Part shown: positions 1 through 10,779 of the stretch, in pieces
Position numbering within the stretch: position 1 is the first letter of the stretch
Layout: each line of letters opens with the position of its first letter
Source: Forficula auricularia
Lineage: Eukaryota > Arthropoda > Insecta > Dermaptera > Forficulidae
Direction of reading: 5' to 3'
DNA: 64,000 nucleotides
Assembly: GCA_024734495.1 (NCBI GenBank)
Contig: JALMQS010000055.1
Span: 10,325,340-10,389,339 of the forward strand
Translations under genes and position numbers: made by a program
The notes under the pieces: generated by a model
Databases searched by the model: none
Told to the model about the DNA's origin: nothing
What the model saw: only the letters and a program-made list of their open reading frames with translations

Positions 1-240
1 AACCCTCCCGAGCACTATGCTGGAGAGACGTTGTCCCGCATGGACTTCTCGAAGGACCGAGATATTTGTACGATGTGCCGTCCAAAGGGATTCGAAGCAT
101 TCTTCTCCAGCACCACAGCTCAAAGGCGTCTATTTTTTTCTGGATCTTCTGCTTTAGGGTCCACGTTTCAGTTGCATATAACATCTTAGGGAAGACCAGA
201 GTAGTGACGATTAACTTTTTAGAAGTAGAAATATCTAGCA
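1..240 (-). pseudogene. RTE-type LINE fragment (reverse transcriptase C-terminal part), runs off the left edge
   Basis: Read on the minus strand, this stretch encodes the end of a LINE endonuclease-reverse transcriptase. A run MLYATETWTL is followed about 15 residues later by AFELWCWRRMLRIP, the conserved block after the catalytic palm in RTE-like insect elements. The frame is open from about 245 down to 1, then loses similarity after IPLDGTS, so the copy is decayed or frameshifted at its downstream end. The upstream end meets a plus-strand LINE fragment of a different sequence at about 240. The LINE assignment rests on motif recognition and is firm. The exact clade is not. Confidence 0.75.
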
Positions 241-783
241 ATAGGAATTTGAGAGAAGAAGTCAAAATTCAAGTGACTAAAGGAGGCAGAATATCCGGCT
301 GCTTGAACAATTTAATATGGCGAAACAGATAATATGTCAGCATAGAGCAAAGTTCTCATTTATAAGACCAGCGTGCGCCCAGTGTTGAGATAGGTATGCT
401 GCAGAGACAAGGGCAGATACAATTACCACCCAACAACTTCTCCGAACAACCGAGATGAGGATAATTAGGACCATACAGGAGAAAACACTAAGAGATAGTG
501 TCCGCAGTGAGCATTTAAGGCAGATAAGCGCCATACCGGATATAGTCGACTGGTTAGGTATTATAAAAAGAGAATGGACAGCCTATGTAGATTGTATGGG
601 AGGTCAGATTGGCAAAAGTAACAAAATAATGTCGTCCCCAGGGTGTAAGAAGTCGAGGAAGGCCAAAAAAGACGGAAAGGGGCCTTAATGTACACCCTGA
701 GTAAAAATCGAATGCAACAACGTCCTTTATTTGGAGAAACAGGCGCAGGCCTTTTGAGAAGATTAAGAAGAAGAAGAAAAAAA
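238..783 (+). pseudogene. RTE-type LINE fragment (RT C-terminus, 3' UTR and GAA tail)
   Basis: Plus-strand LINE 3' fragment. From 240 the frame reads LREEVKIQVTKGGRISGCLN, the linker found before the thumb of such RTs. A stop follows at 330, then KVLIYKTSVRPVL, a frame change near 388, and YAAETRADT leading to EMRIIRTIQEKTLRDSVRSE. The last block corresponds to the EM.TLR.I.GKTLRD.VR.E signature of insect endonuclease-RT elements. The frame closes at 686. The 3' end is AAGATTAAGAAGAAGAAG followed by As (about 757-783), a GAA-rich tail typical of RTE elements. At least one stop and one frameshift show it is dead. Confidence 0.75.
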
Positions 784-2529
784 TCAAGTTTTAAAATGGT
801 TTTCCCTAAATTTCAGACATTTGTAAGCTCGAATAGGAAAAAATTGAATATTTTCGCCTGAATTCAATTCTCTAGCAAAGCCAGTAATTTTAGGTCTAAT
901 GTAATACGTCCATTTATTATTATATGATAAGAGAGTGCAGCAAAAAGCCCTTCTAATGAAGAGGGTAAGAATGTTTTCATATTTTCTTTTGGTTTTTTCC
1001 CCTCAATGTAAATGAAATATCTTAAGAATCCTCGCTCTTTTTTTCCTTCTCTCAATATTTTTTTATAGCTCATTAACTTTTATTTATGAAATGCAACTTA
1101 CTCTCTCAACCTGCTATTTTATTTTCGCCCATCAAATACACTTCGATAATGAGATTCCACCCTCTCTGTCTTCTTCTGCGTGTTTACATTAGCGTTTTGC
1201 ATATGATTATTTGATGGGTAATTAACCTTTACTTTCAAGGGAATAATAATAATCTTAGTTATACATACTTATGCCTTGTGCGGCGGATATTCAAGATTCT
1301 CTATGTCTTAAATATATACATATATATATTTTTCCTTTCTCTCTGACGGAAAATTTGCATTATTATAAATATTATTAGTTATTCAGACAACGGAGGCTTT
1401 TAGGGAGGAGACAAGAGGCTTAAAAGAATATGTATATACTAATAAGGAAAGAGAAGGATAATAAATTAATTAATTGTGGTATGGATTATTTATTCGAAAT
1501 AATATTTTTTTTTTTTAATATTATTCGAAAACTTAAAAAAATATTTTTTAGTATATTTTAAGGATTAGTTGTTACACTAATTACATAGATTAGAAAACTC
1601 GGCTAAATCCTTTTATACTAGAATTAAATAAAAATCTACTATTAATCATCATCAATAATAAAGCGAAGGTGTTGTTTCATTCATTCATTCACACACAAGC
1701 CCAAACCGCTGAACCTAGAAATATGAAATTTGAAGTGTATATATGCTTTGTAGAATATGTAGAGTACGTATAGTCACCTAATTTTAATTTAATCTTGCTA
1801 TTTTTTTCGCGATTTTACTAGATTGACATCTTATCGAGCATTTTCTTTCTAAAGATTGCCTTCACAAATATTTCATCCTAATAAAGATCCTTTGTGTGCC
1901 AAAGAGTCATTATTTTTATTCGGTGAGCTATTAGAGAAACCTGAAAACAACAACACAAAATTGTTTTAGAAAAAATAAATAAATTAATTAAAAAATAGAG
2001 AGAGATTTTCAAAAAAAAAACACTGTAAAAAATTTTACCTGGACTTGAACTGGAAGATATAATTATTTCCTTATCTAAAGGGTCAGGATCCGCATCAACA
2101 TCTGCCATTTTAAGAACATTTGAGACTAAATTAGTGCATATACCAACAGCACATCGTCTCCCTTGATGGCATTATTAGTGGGTAAAATAATTGATTAAAT
2201 TATATTTGAAGTAAAAAATTAAGAATTCAATTGGTTAAATAAAATATTGATATAACTTACTGTTTTCAAATAACCTAACCTATTTAAAACAAAATAGTCA
2301 ATAAAAATGATAGAAAGGTAGAAAAAATAATTTAATATAATTTAAATAAAAAAATTTAAAATAAATTAAACTATATAAAAAAGTTTTATTTTGTACTTTA
2401 GCTGTGCATTATGAAACGAAATGAAATTTCAAACAAAAAGAACCAAGGATAGATAATGGCTTCTGTCAGAAAGAACTGCCCAGTGACGTAAGAGCAGTTG
2501 AGCGAGCCAAAGTGAGCACCCTTTGATAC
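784..2529. other. AT-rich intergenic stretch, nothing recognised
   Basis: No ORF with recognisable similarity, no inverted ends and no tRNA-like boxes seen. It holds simple sequence only: A- and T-runs, a short TA run near 1,310, and an ATTC/TTCA run near 1,676-1,690. Confidence 0.6.
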
Positions 2530-2537
2530 ACTCATAC

Positions 2538-2916
2538 TAGAGATGAGCATCGATGGCCGATAGTTTGATGTCGATTTATACATCGATAGAAAACAACCGA
2601 TGTTTTTCCCAAACATCCATGTTTTTAAATATTTACAGTACCTATATATTTTTGAATTAATTTTTATTAATTAATAATTAATTGGTCATACTGAGTCGGA
2701 TATAGTATTGCTTTGAACAAAACATCGATTTTTTTACATCGATCGTTTTCATGGAAATATTTGAGTTAATTTATAAATTTTGCCAAATTTTCTGAAACCA
2801 TTATTTTTTAATATACATCGATGTTTTCAGGTCGATATTATCGTTACATCAATGGTAGCGCCGAATTTAACATCGAATGTGAACATCGATATTTTAACTA
2901 TCGATGCTCATCCCTA
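2538..2916. mobile_element. hAT-like MITE, 379 bp
   Basis: The ends are inverted repeats: TAGAGATGAGCATCGAT on the left and ATCGATGCTCATCCCTA on the right. The flanks are ACTCATAC (2530-2537) and ACTTCTAC (2917-2924), matching at 6 of 8 positions, as expected for an aged 8-bp hAT target duplication. The interior is rich in further CATCGAT and ATCGATG motifs and has no ORF. TIR start TAGAGATG/TAGGGATG and the 8-bp duplication both point to hAT. Confidence 0.7.
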
Positions 2917-3577
2917 ACTTCTACATAACCGATATAAAACAAACAGTTATACTTATTGACCCGAAAAATCTCTTGGTGTAAAAATAGACCAAAATCTGCA
3001 AATGCTATTTTTTATTCATTTTTAATATTTATTTCTAAGGTAACAAGATTTTTTTAGATTATATTTATATCAAAAAATGTATAAATTTTATATTTGTCAA
3101 GGGGCGTATTTCGATTACAGATGTACTTTTGGAGGAGGGAGAGGGTTAAGAGAGCGGGGATAGGGTTGGTGGGGGGAGGGTGATCGGAGGTGAAAGATGG
3201 GGGCCCAGGGGGTCAAGTCCTTTGGCGTATGTCGCAGCTAGTAATACACATATTAGGTACGGAACCTTCTGTATCCGAGCCCGAATCGCACTTGTTCGGG
3301 TTATTTCCATTAGGCTCCATAATTATTTCATATATTTGCTTCAAAATATTTTGCCACGCCAGGAGTTTTATTACTTTTTATGGTTTTTTCGGTTTGAATA
3401 GATTTATTGATTGTATAATTTGCACAATAAATAAATAAATAAATAAAAATGAAAACGTTTTCTATTCCGGTTTCGTACTTTCACGATATCAGGGGATCAT
3501 GGAGCTGTGAGCTGCCACCCCCGCCAGCCTGTTCTGGCGGTCATCGATGGTCTTAAGCTGGATTAAGGAAACGAACC
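2917..3577. other. Unassigned, G-rich patch at about 3,121-3,235
   Basis: Contains a strongly G-rich top-strand patch ending in GTCGCAGCTAGTAATAC. This resembles the CAGCTAG ends of the Helitrons in this window but lacks the preceding hairpin. A TAAA microsatellite follows at about 3,426-3,448. No gene seen. Confidence 0.35.
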
Positions 3578-3613
3578 CATTTGTCGTGTCGTATTGACAC
3601 AACACGACAAATG
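3578..3613. repeat. Perfect 12-bp stem-loop
   Basis: CATTTGTCGTGT (3578-3589) and ACACGACAAATG (3602-3613) are perfect reverse complements around a 12-nt loop. It sits in a locally GC-rich segment (about 3,500-3,660), unlike the surrounding AT-rich DNA, and may be part of an unrecognised transposon. Confidence 0.6.
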
Positions 3614-3989
3614 AATGGCTGCGTTTGGTTGTTTCCAGGGAAACTGCACGTGCTAATAAATGAACATATTAGACTAGTATTCACCACGACTGCTTGGTTA
3701 TTCCAGGGTATATTTGCTCGAGGAAAATAACTTGAAATTTATTATCACAATGCAATCGAAATACAAACATTCGCTTGTTCATAAATTATTAACAATCTAT
3801 AGTCAAATTATTTATTTCAAATATATGCCATAATATATTATATATTGCTATAGAATTTGAATTTTTTAACAACAATATTGCAGAAAAAATATAAATCTTT
3901 GTCAAGACTCGGTGCGCACTTCGATTAGAACATCCCTAGTAATGAATTTAAATACCTACAATAAAGTATTACAAATTTATTAAATAATA
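3614..3989. other. No gene; short repeat echo
   Basis: AT-rich. The segment at 3,885-3,945 (AAAAAATATAAATCTTTGTC, then CACTTCGATTAGA) resembles 3,070-3,125, suggesting two remnants of one small repeat. Nothing else supported. Confidence 0.4.
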
Positions 3990-4420
3990 ATTGGTTAAAT
4001 TTTCTCTATTTATTTATTTGATCTGACTAAAACAAAACCCTTTAATTTATAAAATTTTAAATCTACAAAGTTCCTTATGTTTTGGAAGAATATTAATTAT
4101 TTTGTGAAAATGTCTTTTAGTTAGTACGTTCTCAAATTTTGTGTACGCTCTAGCTCAAAAACTATCAATATCAAAACGATATTTCTCAGGTAGATTCTTT
4201 ATATTGAAATTTAGAGTTGATTAGTTTATGGTTGAAATTTAACCAAAAATTAAGGAGGAGAGGCTCATAAAAATTTTAAATTATAAAATTTTTAAACTAA
4301 AGAAAAAAACAATCAAGAAAAATGGAATTTATTATAAAAAAGACCTATAATAAAAAATAGTCATTATTTTTTTCCGATGCCAAAATTGTGTGTGTGGGGG
4401 GAGGAAGGGGGGGGTGTTTA
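3990..4420 (+). repeat. Unnamed dispersed repeat, copy 1 (plus)
   Basis: About 430 bp matching the reverse complement of 7,960-8,530. Shared landmarks in order are TCTGACTAAAACAAAACCCT, TTTTAGTTAGTACGTT, GTGTACGCTCTAGCT, a GTAGATTCTTT block and GGTGCCAAAATTGTG-like text. Part of the same text (GTCAAAATGTCTGTTAGTTAG, CTAGCTCAAAAACTA) recurs more diverged at 17,530-17,690. No coding potential. The class is unknown. Confidence 0.6.
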
Positions 4421-4439
4421 GATTTTGAGCTCTCTAAGC

Positions 4440-4663
4440 CAGTGTTACTCAGCCTGAGTGCCGTGAGAGATTCTAAAATGTGCCACAAGCGTTTTTAACA
4501 AACAATTAAAATTGCACGAGTTTTGTAACTTTGAATAGTATTTGTAATTACTACATTTTTTTTATATCACACAACTTTTACTTTTTTTTTATATTTTGTG
4601 TTCCGCAAATGACTCCTGATATTTTTAGTGTGCCGTCAACCAAAAAAGGGTTGAGAAACACTG
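4440..4663. mobile_element. hAT MITE, 224 bp
   Basis: Left end CAGTGTTACTCAGCC and right end GGTTGAGAAACACTG are inverted repeats of the classic CAGTGTTTCTCAACC hAT type. Flanks CTCTAAGC (4432-4439) and CTCTAAAA (4664-4671) match at 6 of 8 positions, an aged 8-bp target duplication. No ORF inside, so it is non-autonomous. Confidence 0.8.
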
Positions 4664-4671
4664 CTCTAAAA

Positions 4672-5225
4672 TATCCCTTAGAATTACCGGTATCTTAACG
4701 TATGTTTTGTCAACACTTCCTTTTCTCAGATCCTTACTCCTTCTGTTTAATTTTTTCCATACCTTCCTCAGTTACAATTCTATTAAACCATTAAAATCTA
4801 TAAGATTCTTTTATAGCATGACATTTTTGACCCTACCAGTCTCATTCTCACTGCCTTTTTTCAAATCTATATGTTAGGATGCCTCATACATGTCTTTAGC
4901 AACTTTTTCTTATTCTATAAATTAATTGAGGAAGAACATATTAGTTTTTATTTAGAATTAATCCCGTTTTACCTTGAGCAATTTTAGATTTAATTTAATA
5001 TCGAATCCTTCTGTCCTAGTAATTTAATTTTCCAGATAGATGAATTTCTCAACTCCTTCAAAAAATAATCTTTTAGAGATTTTTATATATAGTTATCTAA
5101 ATAAATACAATTACTACTCTAAATTCTGCTGATAATGATATATTGTAGAATATTGTTACTACCACTGAGAGAGGAGATAGAGGGGAGTGTCAGGTTGTAT
5201 TCCCTTCACTGACCTTTCAAACCCA
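4672..5225. other. AT-rich stretch without recognised gene
   Basis: No supported ORF. From about 5,140 the text begins to resemble the Penelope-like units described at 39.7 and 43.6 kb (ACCACTGAGAGAGGAG, then CACTGACCTTTCAAACCC). Confidence 0.5.
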
Positions 5226-5259
5226 CGAAGAAGAAAGGAAGAAACCTCCGAAACGTCGG
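5226..5259 (+). repeat. Hammerhead-like terminal motif, decayed copy
   Basis: Reads CGAAGAAGAAAGG, a short loop, then CCTCCGAAACGTCGG. This is the same arrangement (GAAGAAG, small hairpin, CGAAACGTCGG) as at 39,831-39,865 and 43,697-43,731. The stem is weaker here. It is probably the remnant of a unit spanning about 5,140-5,300. Confidence 0.45.
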
Positions 5260-5570
5260 CCTTGAATAAAAAGATGCATATAATTTTCTTTCTTTTTTGA
5301 ATCTTGGAATCAAAAGCTATTCAATAAATACAATTATTTTATAAAACAAAATGTTTGTTGAAAATTCAAACGATTTCCGGAGAAATTCTCCCATTATCAA
5401 TGGGAATTTGAAAAAATAATTATTTAAAAAAAAATAATAAAGCAACTCTTTTTGTGAATTCCCATTGATAAAGTGAGAATTTCTCCCAAAACTTTTGGAC
5501 GTTTTGAGATTGTTTTATATTTACCAAAAACGTGCCTGTGGACCTTTGTATCCTGAAAATAAGAAGAGAT

Positions 5571-5840
5571 TTAGGGATTGGGTAGATGTCGAAGGTATCT
5601 GTGGATGCGGGTCTTGAAAGATTGAATGTTATAAGTTCCTGGGAAGAGGGTCGGAGGAAGAGAGTTCCAGTCTCTAGATGTCATAAGGATAAACGAATTG
5701 ACGATTGCGTTTGTTCGATTAGTATTCAATTTAAGCACGTAGGGGTGTTGAATCTTAGCAAATCGCGTATTTCGCGCACATGCCTTTGGAGTTTTATTGA
5801 TTTTATCTCGCCAGAACAAAAGCCATCGTAGTATCTATAA
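5571..5840 (-). pseudogene. CR1/Jockey-type LINE fragment, RT C-terminal end
   Basis: The minus-strand ORF ends in SRDWNSLPPTLFPGTYNIQS followed by FKTRIHRYL, the conserved C-terminus of CR1/Jockey-like RTs (compare SRNWNSLPASIFPSTYNLQT in the copy ending at 45,927). Upstream, in another frame, the strand reads YYDGFCSGEIKSI, matching YYHGRCSDEIKSI of that copy, so a frameshift lies near 5,800. It shares orientation with the RT-middle fragment at 6,340-6,625 and may be the downstream part of the same insertion. Confidence 0.7.
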
Positions 5841-6335
5841 ATATACTGCAACGGATCGTTGCTAAACTTTATCCAAATTCATTTGAAATATTAATATGTT
5901 CTTGAGTAAAGTACATTAAAATATAATTTTACTAAAAACTTTATTTAACCTTTTTTGTGGTCCCCAAGGTACTTAATTAGGATATTAAATTTCATCAAAA
6001 TTGGTTAAGTCATTTTCAAGATATTTAGAAAAAACTAAAAAAGTACTAAAATAAAGTACTAATGTTTGTGGACCGATATGTACCAAAAACTAATCAGCGC
6101 TTCATTTTGTTAAACTAATGGTAGGTTTTCAATTTCATTTCAATCAGCGCAAAGGTGTGGAAAAAATCGTGGACGAAAAAAACGATAACACACACACACA
6201 TCCATCCATCCATCCATCCCCACGCACTTCCAAAAAAATGGCACTTTTTGGCCTCTCGACGAGATTCCAGGTAATTTTTGGCAAAACCGCCACCTGCTAA
6301 AATTCAATCTCATTGAATACTTCAATTTGTGACCT
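5841..6335. other. Spacer between two collinear LINE fragments; microsatellites
   Basis: Contains a CA run and an ATCC run back to back (about 6,189-6,220). No LINE similarity could be followed through it. It may be an insertion or highly diverged LINE sequence. Confidence 0.4.
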
Positions 6336-6339
6336 TAAT

Positions 6340-6625
6340 TGAGTCTATGGGTTCCGTAGTCTTTACCTGAGTACCCTTTGAAGTCGCGCTTGCCGCGAGA
6401 GCGATTCCAATACTTTCTCCCATGCTTCGCATTGCGAGCAATATTCGAGACAGGGGCGATATTGAGCTTTGTATAAGATAAGGAGTTAAGTGGGGGTGAA
6501 AAAGCGTTTAGTTCGTAAAAGAAATCCAAGCTTACATGCTGCACTTTTTGCTACTGAGACAATATGGTCATTCCAAGAAAGGTCAGAACTTAAGGTGACA
6601 CCTAAAATTAATATTTTGTTCGACA
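6340..6625 (-). pseudogene. CR1/Jockey-type LINE fragment, RT middle part
   Basis: The minus strand reads LGVTLSSDLSWNDHI, SVAKSAACKLGFLLRTKRFF, a stop, then LLILYKAQYRPCLEYCS. It aligns block by block with the plus-strand copy at 45.2-45.4 kb (LGVSVASDLSWNEHI, SVAKSAARKIGFLFRSKQFY, LLTIYKAQIRPCLEYGS). After CLEYCS the similarity is lost. An in-frame TAA shows decay. Confidence 0.7.
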
Positions 6626-7318
6626 TATATACGAATCAAAACATATACATACATAGGTATCTCATGAGTGTAGAGAAAGAATAATTTCTCAAGAGGACGT
6701 AAGACGATCACTTTATCACATACCACTGAATTATCCTTCTTCTACAAACAGACATCTATTTCAATTTTATCTACCATGATTTTAAGAATTCTTTTTTTTT
6801 TTTTAAGAATTTCGCTGTCTATTCATCTTTGTTCTTTTTGTTTTTTGTTTTTGGTTTAGTTGGATAATATAATAAACTTTGTCAGAAGTGAATCGAATAA
6901 AGTTGACTCGGTATTTTTAAGAGCATTTCCCTGGACGATCATCACAAGGATATAGGATTGAATAAAAGAATAGAGAGGGCGTGGAGAGAAACAAACAAAA
7001 CAACAACAACAATTGTAGAATAAGCAAAAAAAGTAAAGGGAATAAGATCAAGATGGTTATATAGGGAACGCATATGGGACTTGCTTACTCAAAATCTATA
7101 AAAAAAAGCAAGGGTGTCCTATCTGAAACTGGCCTTTGTACACTAAAGCCAATCTCTGTCGTTAGATTTTATACATAGTATAATATAAAAAATACATTAC
7201 TTAAATAAGCTGATGTGGCCATATGATTTTACCATACACCTGCCCCTCTCTTATATTTAATATTGAATAAAATAATTTATAATCATTTAGGCTAAGGGTA
7301 CAAAGAGGTACAAAGATC
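6626..7318. other. AT-rich, nothing recognised
   Basis: No supported ORF or inverted ends; short A- and T-runs only. Confidence 0.55.
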
Positions 7319-7455
7319 CTCGCTTAGTGCTAAGAGCCAAGCTACTCGCTTAGTGACTAATCCTTGTGAACAAACTTATTGAATACTATCGCACTGGCCA
7401 TACTCCAAGCGACGCACCTAGGTAGGTGTCTAATTAATCACCAGGCGAGTAGCGT
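7319..7455. repeat. Imperfect inverted and direct repeats upstream of the Harbinger remnant
   Basis: CTCGCTTAGTG occurs twice as a direct repeat near 7,319 and 7,337. GCTACTCGCTTAGTGACTAA (about 7,333) pairs imperfectly with TTAATCACCAGGCGAGTAGC (about 7,434). The segment precedes the MADF ORF and may be the 5' non-coding part of the Harbinger element. Confidence 0.4.
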
Positions 7456-7504
7456 AGCGAACAGACAGGTTGGTTATTTTTCCTAGTCCCCTAGTGACTT
7501 TACA

Positions 7505-7639
7505 ATGGAAGAAGTTTTAATTGCTGCTGTTATCAAAAGGGAACCACTTTGGAACCCACCAAATAAACACCTCAAGAACGTGCTTATATTAAAAAAGCTG
7601 TGGGAACAGGTTGCAGAGTTCGTTCTTCAGGAGTTATAG
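7505..7639 (+). pseudogene. Truncated MADF (Myb/SANT-like) ORF, 44 aa, of a Harbinger-type element
   Basis: A 44-codon ORF starting MEEVLIAAVIKREPLWNP and continuing to KNVLILKKLWEQVAEFV. The layout (LI.AV..R..LW followed by K....K..LWE.VA) is the first half of an MADF DNA-binding domain. PIF/Harbinger transposons carry a second gene with an MADF or Myb/SANT domain besides the transposase. A Harbinger transposase fragment lies immediately downstream on the opposite strand, so I assign the ORF to the same element. A full MADF domain is about 80-90 residues, so it is cut short at the junction near 7,640. Not a functional protein as it stands. Confidence 0.55.
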
Positions 7640-7877
7640 AATATCTGAATGCGGTGTCTTTCTTTTGTAACTTGACTTGTAGCTTTTCAAGTAGTATATC
7701 AAACATATCCTGATTCATACGTAGGTATGAATGAAACTTTCCGTCATATCTTCGCAATTCTCTGTACAAACGTTCGAACTCATGTCCAGGTCCATGTCCA
7801 GGTCTTGAAAGATTAATTTCATGTATCCAACAGCTTCGATTTTGAATCGTATTAAATTTAATCGTTCTCATTAGCAA
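7600..7877 (-). pseudogene. PIF/Harbinger transposase, N-terminal fragment
   Basis: The minus-strand ORF includes RSCWIHEINLSRPGHGPG, EFERLYRELRRYDGKFHSYL, RMNQDMFDILLEKL and KKDTAFRYSITPEER. This order (W[IV]H.IN, then E...L...LR....KF..Y.RM....FD.LL, then T..R..I.PEER) is the N-terminal region of Harbinger/HARBI1-type transposases. Similarity stops right after PEER, before the DDE catalytic core. The remaining codons are antisense to the MADF ORF. An internal deletion has apparently joined the 5' parts of two convergent genes. The encoded piece cannot be catalytic. Confidence 0.65.
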
Positions 7878-7959
7878 TTTATAAATGAGAATATTCTAAT
7901 GTAATATCAGCTTTATTCGATTTTTTTTTAGAAATTTTATTATTTTTGAACTGCCCCCC

Positions 7960-8530
7960 CCCCCCCCCCTTAACCCCTTTGAGTAACTATCATTTTCACA
8001 AAGTCGTATGGAATGCATCGATCAAAGGTTCTAAGAGTTATATTGATAGTTCTATTTTCCCACAATTTTGGCACCAGAAAAAAATATTAACTATTTTTTA
8101 TAATAGCTCTCTTTTATATAATAGTAAATTTCATTTTTCTTGGAATTTTTTAAATTCGAAAGTTTTTATAATTTTAAATTTTTATGAGCTTCCCATTAAT
8201 TTTTTGTTCGTTTTCAACCAAAACTTAATCAACTCTTAATCACAATAAAAAGAATCTACCCGGGAAATTTCGTTTTGATACTCACACTAGTTTTTAAGCT
8301 AGAGCGTACACAATATTTGGTAACGTACTAACTAAAACTCAAAAAACTCCTGTGTACTAACTAAAAAACATTTTGAAAAAATAATTAATATTCTTTCAAA
8401 ACTTAAGGGACTTTGTAGATTTTAAATTTTATAAATTAAAGGGTTTTGTTTTAGTCAGATAAAATAAATAAATAGAATAATTTTAATCAATTATCATTAT
8501 TTATTTGATCGATTTACCGAGACAGTTTCA
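7960..8530 (-). repeat. Unnamed dispersed repeat, copy 2 (minus)
   Basis: Reverse complement of the repeat at 3,990-4,420, with the same ordered landmarks. A C-run at 7,953-7,969 sits at its distal end, matching a G-run at the distal end of copy 1 (4,396-4,413). The two copies form an inverted pair about 4 kb apart. Confidence 0.6.
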
Positions 8531-9297
8531 GTCGCCCCTGATTGACCACCTTCAGTAGTACTGAAAATTAAAACATTTTATAAGATTTTTCATCGTTTGT
8601 GATTCGTAGAGTACCGAAATGTTAAACTGAAACTAAGTATCGGCTAGAAGGAGTACACCTCTCTTTTGGTTATCTGAGAAAATGAATTCCTCTTTATTTC
8701 AAAGATGTTAGTTTTTTGATACTCAAAATTGAGTCTATTGATTTTTGTTTTTTTTATTCCATTCGAAAAGGTTGGATACACTAAAGTGTTATTTATTGGC
8801 AGAAAACCTGATATATCTTCAGTAAATCAAATTTTACTATCAATCCAGGAATTTTAAAGCATTTATTTTTTACGGTCTAACGGCTCACGATTTATACAAT
8901 TTAGATAACGAACCAAGTTCGTTGATTAATATAAATAAATAAATAATTTTCGAGTTAAATCAAAGGGCGTGGATAATGAAAAACGGTTGATCGGATTCTA
9001 TTATTGACACTTTTATAATATCAATCAGGTTGATTGACAGAGTGTGAAACCAATATCCTCCGCTTTTGATATATAAAAATCCATTAATGGTTTATAATTT
9101 GTTTTATTTCGCACTCAGCTACTTGTCCCTAATTTTCTAAATTTACTGATAATTTTTGATTAAAAAAATCAGATTTTAGACATATATTCAAATTTTAACA
9201 AAGATTCGGATCTTATACCATAAATTATAACTTAAAAAAAGATTTATAAACTCAAGTCAGCAAAATATAACTTTTTTAAAATTGTTCATTACTTTTT
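8531..9297. other. AT-rich, nothing recognised
   Basis: No supported ORF, TIR pair or RNA gene. Confidence 0.55.
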
Positions 9298-9605
9298 GGG
9301 GCCGTCCATAAATATCACCCCTCTTACTGTGTCACATTCTGTCAAATTTTCATTGAACCCCCCCTGTATTGTGACGTCCCACTATCACTTTTATACTCTA
9401 TAATTTGATAATTGTAGACGTTTTTTTTATAAATTAAACTCAACTAAAGTGATTTAATATATTTTAAGTTTAATTTTTAAAAAATTTTAATTTGACTTTT
9501 GTGACATCACAATTTTTAAGATCTCCGGGACCCCCTGTCACATTTTGTCACAAATCTGAAGTGCCTCTCCCCCCTTACTGTGTGACGTAATTTATGGACG
9601 ACACC
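9298..9605. mobile_element. MITE, 308 bp, GGGGCCGTCCATAAAT-type ends
   Basis: The left end GGGGCCGTCCATAAATATCA and the reverse complement of the right end, GGTGTCGTCCATAAATTACG, form TIRs that continue with C-rich runs and TGTGACGT-like text on both sides. No ORF. The flanks share only TTT, so the superfamily is not settled from the target duplication. Confidence 0.65.
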
Positions 9606-9628
9606 TTTAGAAGAAATTTGATCAAGAG

Positions 9629-9664
9629 GCTGAAAAAGCTGGAATAAATCAGCGAAACGTCGCT
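9629..9664 (+). repeat. CTGA-hairpin-CGAAACGTCG motif
   Basis: GCTGAAAAAGCTGG, loop, ATCAGCGAAACGTCGC: the GCTG and CAGC arms can pair, followed by the CGAAACGTCG run seen at the other hammerhead-like sites in this window. Confidence 0.4.
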
Positions 9665-9949
9665 ATTGATCGTTTTATATAACACTTGGTATTTTTGTTA
9701 ATTTTCCTCTGAAAAAATGATATATTTAATTATTATTTCGTAATATTCTGATTTCTACACCCAAATAGATTAAAAATTTCTATTACCTACATCACAAAAT
9801 TTTTGTAGTACATTTTCAAATTTTCTTAATATTATTTGCCAATTTGTTTTCAGTTATGTTTAACATATATTTTTTAATGGAATGTTTATTTTTCATAATT
9901 TATTCTTATTTTTATTTATCAATCTAATTAGTATGGAAAAAAGGGGAGG

Positions 9950-10030
9950 ATTTTTTTATTTGAAAATATTTTGTTTTTCCGAAAGTAGCAGAGTTGTTGA
10001 TTTATAATTAGAAGTTGTCCTCTCGTTAAT
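9950..10030 (+). repeat. AGTAGCAGAGTTGTTGAT tail motif, copy 1
   Basis: Contains CCGAAAGTAGCAGAGTTGTT, followed by AGAAGTTGTCCTCTCG. The same text occurs inverted at 13,326-13,376. Shorter matches containing GAGAGTAGCAGA or its variants are at 16,590-16,640 (minus), 50,370-50,400 (plus) and 60,640-60,670 (plus). Confidence 0.55.
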
Positions 10031-10779
10031 TAAAAAAAAACGTTGTTAAACTGTAGTTAGCTATGTGTCCAGCTTGCTATTATAACAAAACGAAAACATC
10101 CAATCGTGTATTTGAACCCATGAAAAATAACAGATAAAAGATTTCTAAATAAAATGACTGATAATAAAGGTTAAACATCGAAACTATAGACTCTAACAAA
10201 TAAATTATATAGCTATATGTAGAGTATATGGTTCTTTGCAAGAGATGGACCCCGATTGGAATTAGTGCACGTCTTTGGAATTATTTGGAATTATTTTGGA
10301 ATTCATTAGATAATGCCCCTTCATCTATTGTCTTCTACTTGGAAATGAAAGTGGAAGTGGAAATAGGTGCACAGGATATTAGATCGCAGTTCACCCTCGG
10401 TTATTTGCATCAAGGAGAGGACAACTTCATTGATTTCTCATCATGAATAATTTTTATTTTTTATTTTTTATTTTTTTTAATCTTTTCTGATTTCGAGATT
10501 TATTGTATTATTATTTTAAATTTTACCCCATTCTTCAAATTTCCATACATTATTAAAAATTAATTCTGTGAAAAGATGGCGTCAAGTGTGTCAAAGTGCT
10601 ATAAATTCCTTGTGTTGCTGACAGTACAATTTGTATTCGGTAAAGGGGTAAATAAATTTCATATAATGTCAGTACTGGGACAAAAAGTGAATGACAATTG
10701 CCATGTGTAATTTGCAATCTGATACTTTCAGTCAAAGATAAATAAATAAATAAATAAAAATACGCGATTCATTTGAATT
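10031..10779. other. No gene recognised; one small repeat echo
   Basis: At about 10,402-10,446 the text TTTGCATCAAGGAGAGGACA is close to text at 49,574 and 60,698, so a fragment of a dispersed element is present. A short tandem TTGGAATTATT pattern lies near 10,277-10,305. A TAAA run is at about 10,738-10,758. Confidence 0.4.

Noticed and set aside
3121..3240. G-rich segment ending CGCAGCTAGT as a further Helitron 3' end
   Set aside because: No subterminal hairpin and no recognisable 5' end nearby; kept only as a note.
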